A DNA stretch of 37,865 nucleotides, taken from Chloroflexota bacterium (GTDB lineage: Bacteria > Chloroflexota > UBA11872). The stretch covers positions 1 to 37,865 of the forward strand of contig JAPOXI010000104.1 of the NCBI GenBank assembly GCA_026707185.1, written 5' to 3'. Below the pieces are notes generated by a model, which searched no databases, was not told where the DNA came from, and saw only the letters and a list, made by a program, of their open reading frames with translations. Below are positions 21,668-30,217 of this stretch, in pieces (within the stretch, counting starts at the first letter, position 1; each line of letters begins with the position of its first letter). The translations under genes were made by a program, and so were the position numbers.

Positions 21668-22492
21668 ATGGCGATGGCCCTGGAACTCAAGACCTACGAC
21701 ACCGTGGCGGAGCTGGCCGAGGCCGTCCGGCGGGACGGCTTCGCCTTCATGCCCGGCGTGCTGAGCGCCGACGAGGTCGCGCACATGCGCGACTTGATTG
21801 ACGAGATTGGACCGAATCCCCGCGCCAACGACCGGCGACACCTGCGCCCGCGCGCGCCGGACGGATCGGACTCCGAGGGGTTCTTCTACGAAGTTCATAC
21901 CAAGCTGCTGTTCAACCGGAACGCCTGGTTCCTGCAGTTCCTGGACCGGGCGCCGGTTGCCGAAGTTGCGGATGCGGTCATGGGCGACGACTGTCACAGC
22001 ATCGGCATGACGGGCTGGATCACCGGTCCCGGCCGGGTGGACCAGAGCTTTCACTCCGACTACCAGCCGATCGAGCTTCCCACGGAGTTGATGGCCGACC
22101 CGCGGGTGGAAATCCCGGTGTTCACCGCCACCGCGCACTATTACCTGAGCGACCTGGACGAGGCGTTGGGGCCGACCCAGTTCATTCCCGGCAGCCACAG
22201 CGCGGGGCGACCGCCGGGCGAGGGGGAGACCAGCTTTGAGGGCGTGGAGGGGCAGAACATCCTCTGCAGCGCGGGCGACGTGGTGCTGTTTCGGTCGGAC
22301 GTCTGGCATCGGGGCACGGCCAACACCAGTTCCAGGACCCGCTACCTGCTGCAGGTGCACTACGGGCGGCGGATGGTGGTGCAGAAGTTCCCGCCGTACC
22401 TGGACTTCCATTTCGATCCCGAGATCCTGGCCCAGGCCACGCCGCGGCAGCGCCGCTACCTGGGTGAGCATCCGTTCTCGAACTACGACTAA
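21668..22492 (+). CDS. Phytanoyl-CoA dioxygenase (PhyH) family protein, copy 1
   Basis: Fe(II)/2-oxoglutarate-dependent oxygenase of the PhyH group, 274 residues. Iron ligands H129-x-D131 (F-H-S-D-Y-Q-P) and H214 (D-V-W-H-R-G-T-A-N-T), with Arg at 223 or 225 as the 2-oxoglutarate anchor. H-Y-Y-L-S-D-L-D-E-A-L-G-P-T-Q-F-I-P-G-S-H is the usual core. Such enzymes hydroxylate diverse small molecules; the substrate is unknown. ATG 21668 has AGGA upstream inside the end of the pfkB gene. The next gene is a close copy. Confidence 0.93.
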   Translation: MAMALELKTYDTVAELAEAVRRDGFAFMPGVLSADEVAHMRDLIDEIGPNPRANDRRHLRPRAPDGSDSEGFFYEVHTKLLFNRNAWFLQFLDRAPVAEVADAVMGDDCHSIGMTGWITGPGRVDQSFHSDYQPIELPTELMADPRVEIPVFTATAHYYLSDLDEALGPTQFIPGSHSAGRPPGEGETSFEGVEGQNILCSAGDVVLFRSDVWHRGTANTSSRTRYLLQVHYGRRMVVQKFPPYLDFHFDPEILAQATPRQRRYLGEHPFSNYD

Positions 22493-22563
22493 GGGCCATC
22501 GCTTACTGAGCGGATCCGTCGGCGGCGGCTACGGACCAGGGCCTGAACTGGAGGGTGGAGACC

Positions 22564-23391
22564 ATGCCGGGCCTTGAACTGGTTGCCTACGAGACTGTGG
22601 ATGAACTGGCCGAGGCCGTGCGCCGTGATGGGTTCGCCTACATGCCCGGCGTCTTGAGCGCGGCGGAAGTTGATGAGCTGCGCGATCAGATCGATCGCGT
22701 CGAGCCCAATCCGCGCGCCAACGATCGGCGGGAGCAGAGCCTCCGGCGCGGCATCGATCCGTCCGGCGGCGAGGCGACGACCTTCTACCAGCAGGTCGTC
22801 AACATGCTCTTCAATCGCTCCACCTACTTCTTGCAGTTCCTGGACCGCTCGCCGGTGGCCGAGGTGGCCGACGCGGTGATAGGTGAGGACTGCCACTGCA
22901 TCAGCATGACGGGCTGGGTGACGGGTCCCGGCCGGCTGGACCAGGACTTTCATTCGGACTACCAGCCGATTGAGCTGCCGAGCGACGTGATGGCCGATCC
23001 GCGCGTGGAGATTCCGGTGTTCACCGCCACCGCCCACTACTACCTGGACGACCTGGACGACGCGCTGGGACCGACGAACTTCATTCCCGGCAGCCACCGC
23101 GCCGGGCGCAAGCCGCGCGAGGGCGAAACGAGTTGGCAGGGCGTGGAAGGGCAGAACATCCTCTGTAACGCGGGTGACGTGGTGCTGTTCCGGTCCGACG
23201 TCTGGCATCGCGGCACGGCCAACACCAGCTCACGCATCCGCTACCTGCTGCAGGTCCACTACGGCCGGCGGATGGTGGTGCAGAAGTTTCCGCCGTACCT
23301 GGACTTCCGGTTCGATCCGGACATCCTGGCCCAGGCCACGCCGCGCCAGCGCCGATACCTCGGCGAACACCCCTTCTCCAACTACGACTAG
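22564..23391 (+). CDS. Phytanoyl-CoA dioxygenase (PhyH) family protein, copy 2
   Basis: 275 residues, close paralogue of the gene 72 bases upstream; long stretches, including nearly all of the last 70 residues, are identical. Iron ligands H130-x-D132 and H215 are kept. Differences gather in residues 55-85, where copy 1 has R-H-L-R-P-R and copy 2 R-E-Q-S-L-R, a segment that in PhyH enzymes often lines the substrate pocket, so the two may act on different substrates (inference). ATG 22564 follows GGTGGAG; GTG 22555 is an alternative start. Ends at 23391, followed by a convergent gene. Confidence 0.93.
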   Translation: MPGLELVAYETVDELAEAVRRDGFAYMPGVLSAAEVDELRDQIDRVEPNPRANDRREQSLRRGIDPSGGEATTFYQQVVNMLFNRSTYFLQFLDRSPVAEVADAVIGEDCHCISMTGWVTGPGRLDQDFHSDYQPIELPSDVMADPRVEIPVFTATAHYYLDDLDDALGPTNFIPGSHRAGRKPREGETSWQGVEGQNILCNAGDVVLFRSDVWHRGTANTSSRIRYLLQVHYGRRMVVQKFPPYLDFRFDPDILAQATPRQRRYLGEHPFSNYD

Positions 23392-23403
23392 CGGGCCCGC
23401 CAA

Positions 23404-23976
23404 TCACCCATCCGCGATGGGCGTCGCGGCGATGTACCAGTAGCGGCAGCGCTGGCCGTCGTGTTCGAGATCGATCAAGCCGATGAGTTCCTGGAGCACG
23501 AAGCGACCGCGCAGCGCTTTCGACACCTCGGCGCCCGTCAGGCTGCGGTCAGGTCGCTCAATGCCGCGAAAGTCGGCCAGTGTCCCCATGACGGCGACGC
23601 CGGACGGGTCGATGACGCGTTGCATCTCTTCCATCAGGATGCGAGTCGGCGCGTCGCTGGTTCGACCGAGCGCCTGCAACAGGCCAAAGCTGTAGGCGGC
23701 CTGCGCGGCGCTGCTGGCGAGCGGCAAGCGGGTCGCGTCCGCTTGCACGTAGAGCACGTTGTTGTGGGTGGGCGCGGCGGCCAGCGCCTCCCGATCAGTG
23801 TCGACGGCCACCACGCGCACACCGGGCAACGCCGTGAGGGCCAGGGTCTCGCGGCCAGGACCGCATCCCAGGTCAAGCACAACCTCGGGACCGAGCGCCC
23901 AGAGCACGGTCAGGGCGCGCTGCATGACTTCCGTCAGTTGCGGCTCAGCGTCGTTCAAGCCAGGCATCGCAGGCAT
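23404..23976 (-). CDS. SAM-dependent methyltransferase, class I
   Basis: Motif I V-L-D-L-G-C-G-P-G-R-E-T-L-A-L (near residue 33), motif II-like V-V-A-V-D-T-D-R (acidic residue that binds the ribose), and post-motif Q-A-D-A-T-R-L-P-L define a Rossmann-fold methyltransferase. Length 190 residues. The substrate is not known; the fold resembles the Methyltransf_11/25 groups. It overlaps the preceding lipM-type gene by 32 bases (23 if M4, ATG 23967, is the start), so both are on one transcript. Confidence 0.88.
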   Translation of the reverse strand: MPAMPGLNDAEPQLTEVMQRALTVLWALGPEVVLDLGCGPGRETLALTALPGVRVVAVDTDREALAAAPTHNNVLYVQADATRLPLASSAAQAAYSFGLLQALGRTSDAPTRILMEEMQRVIDPSGVAVMGTLADFRGIERPDRSLTGAEVSKALRGRFVLQELIGLIDLEHDGQRCRYWYIAATPIADG

Positions 23977-24721
23977 AGCGTCTCCGAACCAGCTGATCGC
24001 GGCGATCGCGCTCGGCCGCGCTCAGGCCGCCGGGCGTCAGGGCCACGCGCAGCGCCTCCACGAATCCGGTTGCCAGGAGCTCGATCAGCGCGCCCACCGT
24101 TGGGGCCGGCGACCGCAGGTTTCGCAACCCGCGCAGCGCCGCCGGCCGCGGCAGCCTCAGTAACTCGTAGATGCGCGGATCGTGTGCGAAGGGGATGCTC
24201 CCATGTTGCAACAAGGCGCCGCCCAGCCGGGTCTGCGCGCTGCCCATGATCTTAACGCCGTCGGCTGACAGTTCGTGAGTGCTGGGCGAGGCAAAACAGA
24301 GGAGGCCCTGAGCGTCGGCGGCGGCGGGTCGCCAGTCGCCCTGGCGCGCTTGCAGCCCCAGGGCGGCGAAGCCACGCTCGAAACCGGCGCTGAGGCGTTC
24401 GTACGAGGCCAGTACGCCCCCGGCGGCCAGCGCGTGCGTCCGCGGCAGCATGAGGGCATAGGTCAACTCGTCGTTATGCAGGATGGCCTGCCCGCCGGTC
24501 GGTCGTCGCACCAGATCGATCCCGCGCTGGCGGGCCAGGTCGACATCCACGGCGGCCAGCGGCTGTCCGTAGCCCAGGCTGAGGGCGGCCGGCCGCCAGG
24601 TGTAGAACCGCAGCGTGGGCGGCGAGGCGCCGTCGCGCACGTGTTCGGCCACGGCCTGATCGGTGGCGAGATTTCGCGCCCCGCTGTCGGCGGGCGAGAC
24701 CAGCAGCCGCCAGGATTCCAT
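23945..24721 (-). CDS. Octanoyltransferase LipM-like (lipoate-protein ligase A fold)
   Basis: BPL/LplA-type fold, 258 residues. R-R-P-T-G-G-Q-A-I-L-H (71-81) is the signature loop. C142 in L-C-F-A-S-P-S-T-H-E-L matches the catalytic Cys of LipM octanoyltransferases, and K157 in G-V-K-I-M-G-S-A-Q-T-R is the conserved Lys. L-Q-H-G-S-I-P-F follows. It probably moves octanoyl from ACP to GcvH or E2 domains in lipoate assembly. Without a neighbour such as lipA or gcvH the choice between LipM and LplA rests on Cys142. Confidence 0.85.
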   Translation of the reverse strand: MESWRLLVSPADSGARNLATDQAVAEHVRDGASPPTLRFYTWRPAALSLGYGQPLAAVDVDLARQRGIDLVRRPTGGQAILHNDELTYALMLPRTHALAAGGVLASYERLSAGFERGFAALGLQARQGDWRPAAADAQGLLCFASPSTHELSADGVKIMGSAQTRLGGALLQHGSIPFAHDPRIYELLRLPRPAALRGLRNLRSPAPTVGALIELLATGFVEALRVALTPGGLSAAERDRRDQLVRRRYACDAWLERR

Positions 24722-24755
24722 GGAAGGCAGCTTATTAGAATGCTCGTTCAGTTCA

Positions 24756-24827
24756 GCCCCCGTAGCTCAGTGGATAGAGCGCCGGCCTCCGGAGCCGGGA
24801 GCGCGCGTTCGAATCGCGCCGGGGGTA
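24756..24827 (+). tRNA. tRNA-Arg (anticodon CCG)
   Basis: Cloverleaf complete: acceptor GCCCCCG with CGGGGGT (one G-U), D-arm GCTC-AGTGGATA-GAGC, anticodon stem CCGGC/GCCGG with loop CTCCGGA (anticodon CCG at 24789-24791), four-base variable loop, T-arm GCGCG-TTCGAAT-CGCGC, discriminator A. CCA is not encoded. A TAGAAT box at 24736-24741 may be its -10 element. Confidence 0.97.
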
Positions 24828-24911
24828 CCGGTCACCTCGCCTGGCGAGTTTCGCGTCGTGCCAGTGTTCGCGCCTGGGGACAGGACCAGGGGTGCTCTTG
24901 GGGGGCGCAAC

Positions 24912-25367
24912 ATGCGTCGAATCGCGGAGCAGTTCAAGCAGTCGTTTGGCGTTTGGCGCATTGAGCTACCCCGCGAGGCGGTCGAACACAGGCGCCGCGG
25001 CAAGATCGTGGAGGCTGGGTGGACGATCTGGTTCCTGTTCGGCTCCGACGACAGCGGCGAGTACCTGGACTATTACTCCTCGCACCGGATGACGAACGAC
25101 AGCCATGTGCGGATATACGAGGACGGGCGGGTGGTTGGGCTCGAGAGCCTGTGGGAAATGCGCAAGTCATCGGACGATCCCGAGGAGAATGCACGGCTTG
25201 AGGATGAGTTCTGGGCGCACAACGAGCGCGTGGCGCAATTGCTTGAGGCGAAGGGGTTCGGACTGCAGGGCGACGAGCATGGTTCCGCGATCGTTCGCCG
25301 GGGGTTCCTCGAATCGAGAGAGTCGAACCGACGCCTCTCGGGGCTCACCGAGAGCGCCGACGACTGA
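24912..25367 (+). CDS. Hypothetical protein, 151 residues
   Basis: Unrecognised. Rich in charged and aromatic residues, with W-T-I-W-F-L-F-G-S-D-D-S-G-E-Y-L-D-Y-Y (about 40-58) suggesting a small alpha/beta fold. No signal peptide or membrane segment. ATG 24912 is chosen; the frame continues upstream across the tRNA gene and that part cannot be coding. GC-rich codon use supports a real gene. It may be cotranscribed with the tRNA. The next gene, lspA, is convergent. Confidence 0.65.
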   Translation: MRRIAEQFKQSFGVWRIELPREAVEHRRRGKIVEAGWTIWFLFGSDDSGEYLDYYSSHRMTNDSHVRIYEDGRVVGLESLWEMRKSSDDPEENARLEDEFWAHNERVAQLLEAKGFGLQGDEHGSAIVRRGFLESRESNRRLSGLTESADD

Positions 25368-25398
25368 CGCCTAGCGAAGCAGGCGCGGCGGACTGGCG

Positions 25399-25908
25399 TC
25401 AGTTCGCCTCGCGGCGACGCATGGCGTCGAGCAGCAGCAGGATCACGCCGGCGCCAATCGCCAGGTCCGCAAGGTTCAGATAGCCCACGAACGGTGTGAT
25501 GTTCAGGTAGTCGAATACCGCGCCGAGCCGGAACCGGTCGATCAGGTTGCCAAAGCCGCCGCCCAGCAGCAGCGCGAAGCCGCCGATGGTTGTCCAGCGT
25601 TCCGGCGGTCGCATCAGGGCGTACCCGGCGAACCCAATGCCGATGATCATGGTGGCCGCGATGACCGCCTGCGGGAAGTCTGAGAGCAGCCCGAAGTTGA
25701 CGCCCGGGTTGTAGACGCGCTGGAAGTCGAAGAGCGGCCCGACCGTTGCCCCCCAGGGCGGGAGGACGCTATCGACAAGGAGCTTTACGGCCTGGTCCAG
25801 CGCCGCCACGACAGCGGCCAGACCAAACGTCACCGCGCGTCGCGTGATTGGCGACAGGCTATCGCTGGGGAGTGTCGAGTTGGGAGACGGAGTCTCGGGG
25901 TTCGTCAT
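25399..25908 (-). CDS. lspA: Lipoprotein signal peptidase (signal peptidase II)
   Basis: LspA cuts the signal peptide of diacylglyceryl-modified prolipoproteins in the inner membrane. The aspartate pair is in G-N-L-I-D-R-F (first Asp) and N-L-A-D-L-A-I (second Asp); V-Y-N-P-G-V-N-F-G-L matches the conserved N-x-G-x-x-F-G-L region. Four transmembrane helices. 169 residues from ATG 25906-25908, which overlaps the stop of the glycosylase gene (ATGA). A lipoprotein substrate, the cyclophilin at 27007-27639, lies close by. Confidence 0.95.
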   Translation of the reverse strand: MTNPETPSPNSTLPSDSLSPITRRAVTFGLAAVVAALDQAVKLLVDSVLPPWGATVGPLFDFQRVYNPGVNFGLLSDFPQAVIAATMIIGIGFAGYALMRPPERWTTIGGFALLLGGGFGNLIDRFRLGAVFDYLNITPFVGYLNLADLAIGAGVILLLLDAMRRREAN

Positions 25909-26843
25909 GCCGGTTCGACCGTGAGCCGGGCCTGCACGTGTGCGCCGCCGACCCAGCGCTGGCACCAGAAGGCCAGCGCCCGCCAGCGGCCGAAGCGCGT
26001 GTAGTGCCGCGCCAGCCGCTTCGGGTCGGCCGCAGCCTCGCCAAACGTTCGCACGGCGAAGGTGCGCGTGCTGCTGTCCAGCGTCAGGGTGTCATACGAG
26101 CCGAGCAGCATGGCCAGATACCCAGCGGTGACGGGGCCGATTCCCGGCAACGCCTCGAGTGCGGCCAGGCGCTCGGCCGAGGTTGCGTTGGGGTGGTCGG
26201 GGCCAGACAAGTCGATCGTTCCGTCGGCGACGCCCTCCGCCAATTTGAGCATGGATTTCGCCCGGTAGCCGGCGCCCGCCTCCGCTAGCAGAAAGTCGGA
26301 TCCGGCCTGCAGGAGTTCGGTCGGTGTCGGAAAAGCGCTCGTGCTTCCGCCGTACGGCGTGGGCCCCAGCATGGTCAGCGCCTCCACCATGCGCTTGGTC
26401 CGTTCCCAGGTGACGTTGGTGGTGCAGATGCCCTTGATCGCGTCCTCCCAGAGGTCCGGGCTGCGTAGCAGGCGGCCGGCGCCAAGCTCAGCCACCGGCC
26501 GCAACACGCGCGAGCGCTGGCAGCGGGCGTGAAAGTCCGAAAGGTTCTCGTCCAGTCGCAGCATGCGTCTGACGCGCGCCGCCAGTTCCTGAGCATCCGC
26601 GGCTGACGGTGCGGGACAGGCCTCCACTTCGATCCCACGCCGCCCGTCGGGCCAGTCGATGCCCTGTCGTATGCGCACGTCGAAGACGTTCCCTGACGGC
26701 AACCGATCCACGCGCTCCAGCGTCTCGGACTCGGGCAGCCAGCGGAATGGCGCCAGCGCGTACCACCCATGCAGAAGGGCCGCCGTCCACAGGCTGAACG
26801 GAGGATCGACCGCCAGGCGCAGCGCCGGCGCGGCGCCGGTCAC
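25905..26843 (-). CDS. HhH-GPD superfamily DNA glycosylase
   Basis: 312 residues. The helix-hairpin-helix L-P-G-I-G-P-V-T-A-G-Y-L-A is followed by L-T-L-D-S-S-T-R with the catalytic Asp. The N-terminal AlkA/OGG-like beta part (residues 1-90) is present, so it belongs with AlkA or 8-oxoguanine-type enzymes of base excision repair; the damaged base removed cannot be named. I see no clear catalytic Lys before the conserved Asp, in favour of a monofunctional AlkA-like enzyme. GTG 26843 is the start; it is coupled to lspA by ATGA. Confidence 0.85.
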   Translation of the reverse strand: MTGAAPALRLAVDPPFSLWTAALLHGWYALAPFRWLPESETLERVDRLPSGNVFDVRIRQGIDWPDGRRGIEVEACPAPSAADAQELAARVRRMLRLDENLSDFHARCQRSRVLRPVAELGAGRLLRSPDLWEDAIKGICTTNVTWERTKRMVEALTMLGPTPYGGSTSAFPTPTELLQAGSDFLLAEAGAGYRAKSMLKLAEGVADGTIDLSGPDHPNATSAERLAALEALPGIGPVTAGYLAMLLGSYDTLTLDSSTRTFAVRTFGEAAADPKRLARHYTRFGRWRALAFWCQRWVGGAHVQARLTVEPA

Positions 26844-26931
26844 GGGCTAGCTGTGCTTCACGTGAGCCTAGTTGCCAGGCGAAGTGCGTGGGGTTGCCCC
26901 GTCCGAACGCTGCTGCTGGGGCCAGCAGCCA

Positions 26932-26965
26932 CCCTCACCCCAACCCTCTCCCTCAAGGGAGAGGG
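26932..26965. repeat. REP-like palindromic element
   Basis: CCCTCACCCCAA followed by CCCTCTCCC (26944-26952), loop TCAA, GGGAGAGGG (26957-26965). Elements of this type (CCCTCACCCC-AACCCTCTCCC...) occur between genes in many bacterial genomes, from memory. It lies downstream of the cyclophilin gene and may fold as a transcription stop. Confidence 0.75.
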
Positions 26966-27006
26966 AGAAGATGCGCGCCTGTCAACTCGGCTGGTGATCA
27001 CGGCTG

Positions 27007-27639
27007 TTAGCGCTCGATGATCTCGACTGTGGAGATGCGGACTTCTTCCAGCGGCTGCGAGCGCTCACCGCTGGGTTTCGCGGTTACCGGCACGCTCTCC
27101 AGGGCCTCCAGGGCCGGCTCGCCGCCCGTCATCTGGCCGAAGAGCGAGTAGTCGGGGCTCAGACGTCCCTGCTCCGTCAGGTTGTCGAACACGATGAAGA
27201 ACTGCGACCCGTTGGTTCCGGGACCCGCGTTGGCCATGGCGAGCGAACCGCGGATGTACGGGCGTCCGGGCGTCTCGATGTCGTACTTGTAGCCCGGGCC
27301 GCCGCCGCCGGTTCCGGTGGGGTCTCCGCTCTGCCCCATGAAGCCGGGGATGATGCGGTGGAAGATGACGCCGTCGAAATAGCCCTCGCGGGCCAGGAAC
27401 ACGAAGCTGTTGACCGCCAACGGCGATTCGTCCGCCAGCAGGTCGAAGGTCATGTCGCCCAGGTTGGTCTTGATGACGGCCGAGTAGCTCTTGCCGGCTT
27501 CAATGACCGTGCCGGGATGAGCCGAATACTGTTTCACACCACCCTCCGTGGGCTCAGGGGCGGCTTCCGCGGCTGGCTCCGCCTCACCACACGCCGCCAG
27601 AACGATCAGCAGCAGTCCAATTGCCAGGAGCCGTCGCAT
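27007..27639 (-). CDS. Cyclophilin-type peptidyl-prolyl isomerase, lipoprotein
   Basis: Signal with lipobox L-A-A-C (Cys17), then a low-complexity Glu/Pro/Ala spacer, then a cyclophilin domain: V-I-F-H-R-I-I-P-G-F-M-G-Q-S-G-D-P, S-L-A-M-A-N-A-G-P-G-T-N-G-S-Q-F-F-I. The catalytic Arg is present in F-H-R. 210 residues. It probably assists folding of exported proteins while anchored to the membrane by lipid, using LspA for maturation. Confidence 0.93.
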   Translation of the reverse strand: MRRLLAIGLLLIVLAACGEAEPAAEAAPEPTEGGVKQYSAHPGTVIEAGKSYSAVIKTNLGDMTFDLLADESPLAVNSFVFLAREGYFDGVIFHRIIPGFMGQSGDPTGTGGGGPGYKYDIETPGRPYIRGSLAMANAGPGTNGSQFFIVFDNLTEQGRLSPDYSLFGQMTGGEPALEALESVPVTAKPSGERSQPLEEVRISTVEIIER

Positions 27640-27916
27640 GCGAACACCCTCGGGAGCCGTTGCCCGGCATTGTAGGCGGCAGGCGCCGGATTCGTGACAC
27701 TAGTGTGCGCGGCGCATGTCCACCCTGCGCCGCCTGCGGGTGCTGACGGTGGGGCGGTCACCCACAGCCTGGGCTCCGCCATTCCGGCCAGGAGACGCCC
27801 GGGCACCGCTGTCTCTCGTAGGGCTCGCCACGCAGCTGCCAGGCCGATTCGCCGGGCTATCGCGACGCAGCGTCGACCCCCTGATCATTCGCGATCTCAA
27901 ACTGAGCGCCAACTAC

Positions 27917-30217
27917 TCACAAATGCGAATCCAAAGTAATATCCCTGAGCAGGCCCAGGTTCATCCCAAAGTAATAGTCCAGAATTGCCCGGAAGTGATT
28001 GACTGAGCTAATCGATGGATACAGCACAGCATTTCCCCCGTGGGGCAAGTGAAATGCCGCGAGAACATGGTTCTTATAGGGACGTCGACCGTGATCAGCG
28101 GCGATTACGATGATGGGTTTCTCAGCGGAATGATCCAAGATTCTATCGACTGTCTTGAGCACCAGAGAATTGATGTAAATCAACTGACCGACATAGGCAT
28201 TTGGTACCGTCAGGTCATGCGAGTCGCTGAACTCGTCCTCACTCCGATCACTAATCAGCATGTTTCCATGGCGATCAAATGTCATTGGCTCGTGCGGCTT
28301 CAGGATGTGGACAAATGTGTACTTGGGACCGGGTGTTTGAATCGGTTCGGAAATAAACTCGAACATTCGCAGAGCGCGTTCGGGCGACCACCAATCGTAG
28401 GGGCTGTCGTCGGCGGGGTGAAATCTGTGTCCAGTCAACTGACGCAGCGCAGTAGTCGCTAGCAGTGCGCGGAGAAAGCCGTTCTCTCGGATCCAGGCGG
28501 CCGGCGAGCGGTGCGCCGTCGAGGCGTAGCTCGTCTCGGCCTGGACGTCAGATACCATGGTGCCGGCGGGCGTGAAGGTCACAGATATGTCCGCTTGCGG
28601 TGCCCGATCAGTTATGACATTGCCAGACTCAAGATGTACGTAGGTGTAGCCAAGATTCTTGAGTGTGGCTGCGAGCGCGTTGCTTTGCACGAGGGCTCGA
28701 GAATCGCTACTGTTTTGAGGCGGTTGTGGCTTGATGTCGTGCAAATAGGCGAGGTTTAGGCTAGAAGGCAGCGAAGCACGAGTAGTCTCGTAGTTGCTCG
28801 TTGCTTCTTTGGCAACGTAGAAACCACGCTCTTCAAGCGCATTGAGAAAGCTGGAATTGTCGTACTCGCTGAGCGCGTCATCCCGCGCGTAGGCGTCGAG
28901 AATAATGTGGTAGATATCAGGATGATTGTCGCTAGCTACCTGCAGTGTCCGGGTAAGTGGCTGCGGCGCTCGTGCGGTTGGTCCCGGCGCCGCCGCCGCC
29001 AGACTGACGATCTGAATCAGCAGAAGTACGCCTGCCGTCAGGTTGAGAAAGGGTGTCCAGCGAGCTAGCGAGCGGTGGCTTCGAAGCGTAATCGCGAAGA
29101 GGGCGGCGGCGAGCACGGCGGCGACGGGAAACAGCGTCTGATCGTCGAGTCGGCCGTCCAGGGCCTGCTCGACGTGCCCGTAGCCAAAGACGACGGCTGT
29201 GACACCCGCTACGGCCGTGGCCGCTCCGTGCCACCGTCGTACCAGCAAGCCGAGGCTGGCCATGGAAGCCGTGACAAGCAGCAAGACGCCGGCGGCGGGC
29301 ACCAGGGCTTCGGCGAGGCCGAAATGCAGCGGATTGATGGCAAGAAAGTGCAGGATTGGAATCAATGCCGCCGGCCAGGGATACCAGGGCACGGCGAGGG
29401 CGCGGCTCAGGACCTTAGCCGCACCGCTGGCATTACGTTGGCGTTTTGGTCTGGCGCGACGGCGCACGAGAGTCGTGGCCTGCCGCGACGCACGATTGAT
29501 GCGGGCGGCCGCGCGCCGCAGGCGGTCCCACCCCGCCACGAGCGGATGCCCTATCGCCAACAGTCCGGTCAGAGCCAGCGCCAAGATCAGTCGGCTGCGC
29601 GCGTCTGGCTTGCCGTCCAGCGCCGCTCGCAGGCCGCTGCCGGTCAACGCGTTGGAGAATGCCAACGGCCCGCTGGCGGCGTCGGGGACGCCGTTCAGCG
29701 CCAGGTTCGCGTAATCCGACTGCGCGGGCGCTAGTCCAAAGACGACCTGACGCCGTTCGAAGTCCGCCACCTGAAGCTGCAAGAGGAGCCGCTGCCCTTC
29801 GTGCAGGTCATAGGTCGGGAATGCCGGCGTCTGGGAATCGTGGCTGCGGGCGCGTACGACCAACTGCCCGTCGTCGACGTCGTAGGTGGGAAATGCCAGG
29901 CTTCGCGCAACCGGGACGTACGACGGCGTTGCGTTGATCGTCGCCTGCCGCAATATTTCGTTGGTGGACGCATCCACGAGCGAGGCCTGCAGCGTGATCT
30001 CGCCTGCATCGGGCGCTGACGAGACCCAGATCTGAAACCGGCCGATGGTTCCGCTCAGCGGGCCAAGATCCTGCTGCACGGCCCACCCAGGCCAGACGAC
30101 CAGCACGTCGCCTGCCGGCTCGCCGCTCGAGGCCGTTGCGTACGTGACCTGGGGAACCAGGCTTGCCCACAGCCAGATCGCCGCCGCCGCGAGCGACAGC
30201 CAGAGTGCCCTGCTCAA
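27917..30217 (-). CDS. Sulfatase-like membrane hydrolase/transferase (alkaline phosphatase superfamily)
   Basis: 766 residues. N-terminal signal, a beta-rich extracellular part, several membrane helices (about 210-430), and a C-terminal sulfatase-like domain. In that domain D-I-Y-H-I-I-L-D-A-Y-A-R-D-D gives the first metal Asp, Y-E-T-T-R-A-S-L-P-S-S-L-N the possible nucleophile Thr/Ser, H-I-L-K-P-H-E-P a metal His, and A-A-D-H-G-R-R the D-H-G motif. The C-x-P-x-R motif of true sulfatases is missing, so a phosphotransferase or lipid-modifying role is more likely. The 3' third (about 27917-28800) has GC near 50%, while 29400-29560 is above 70%, so the catalytic part may have come from another genome or be under different selection. 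Start ATG 30217. Confidence 0.85.
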   Translation of the reverse strand: MSRALWLSLAAAAIWLWASLVPQVTYATASSGEPAGDVLVVWPGWAVQQDLGPLSGTIGRFQIWVSSAPDAGEITLQASLVDASTNEILRQATINATPSYVPVARSLAFPTYDVDDGQLVVRARSHDSQTPAFPTYDLHEGQRLLLQLQVADFERRQVVFGLAPAQSDYANLALNGVPDAASGPLAFSNALTGSGLRAALDGKPDARSRLILALALTGLLAIGHPLVAGWDRLRRAAARINRASRQATTLVRRRARPKRQRNASGAAKVLSRALAVPWYPWPAALIPILHFLAINPLHFGLAEALVPAAGVLLLVTASMASLGLLVRRWHGAATAVAGVTAVVFGYGHVEQALDGRLDDQTLFPVAAVLAAALFAITLRSHRSLARWTPFLNLTAGVLLLIQIVSLAAAAPGPTARAPQPLTRTLQVASDNHPDIYHIILDAYARDDALSEYDNSSFLNALEERGFYVAKEATSNYETTRASLPSSLNLAYLHDIKPQPPQNSSDSRALVQSNALAATLKNLGYTYVHLESGNVITDRAPQADISVTFTPAGTMVSDVQAETSYASTAHRSPAAWIRENGFLRALLATTALRQLTGHRFHPADDSPYDWWSPERALRMFEFISEPIQTPGPKYTFVHILKPHEPMTFDRHGNMLISDRSEDEFSDSHDLTVPNAYVGQLIYINSLVLKTVDRILDHSAEKPIIVIAADHGRRPYKNHVLAAFHLPHGGNAVLYPSISSVNHFRAILDYYFGMNLGLLRDITLDSHL

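Noticed and set aside
25290..25365. Minus-strand GGTTCGACTC resembling a tRNA T-arm
   Set aside because: No pairing T-stem, acceptor stem or anticodon arm; it lies inside a coding frame.
27640..27916. Possible small gene between cyclophilin and the sulfatase-like gene
   Set aside because: Short frames on both strands show no conserved motif, no ribosome-binding site and no consistent codon pattern.
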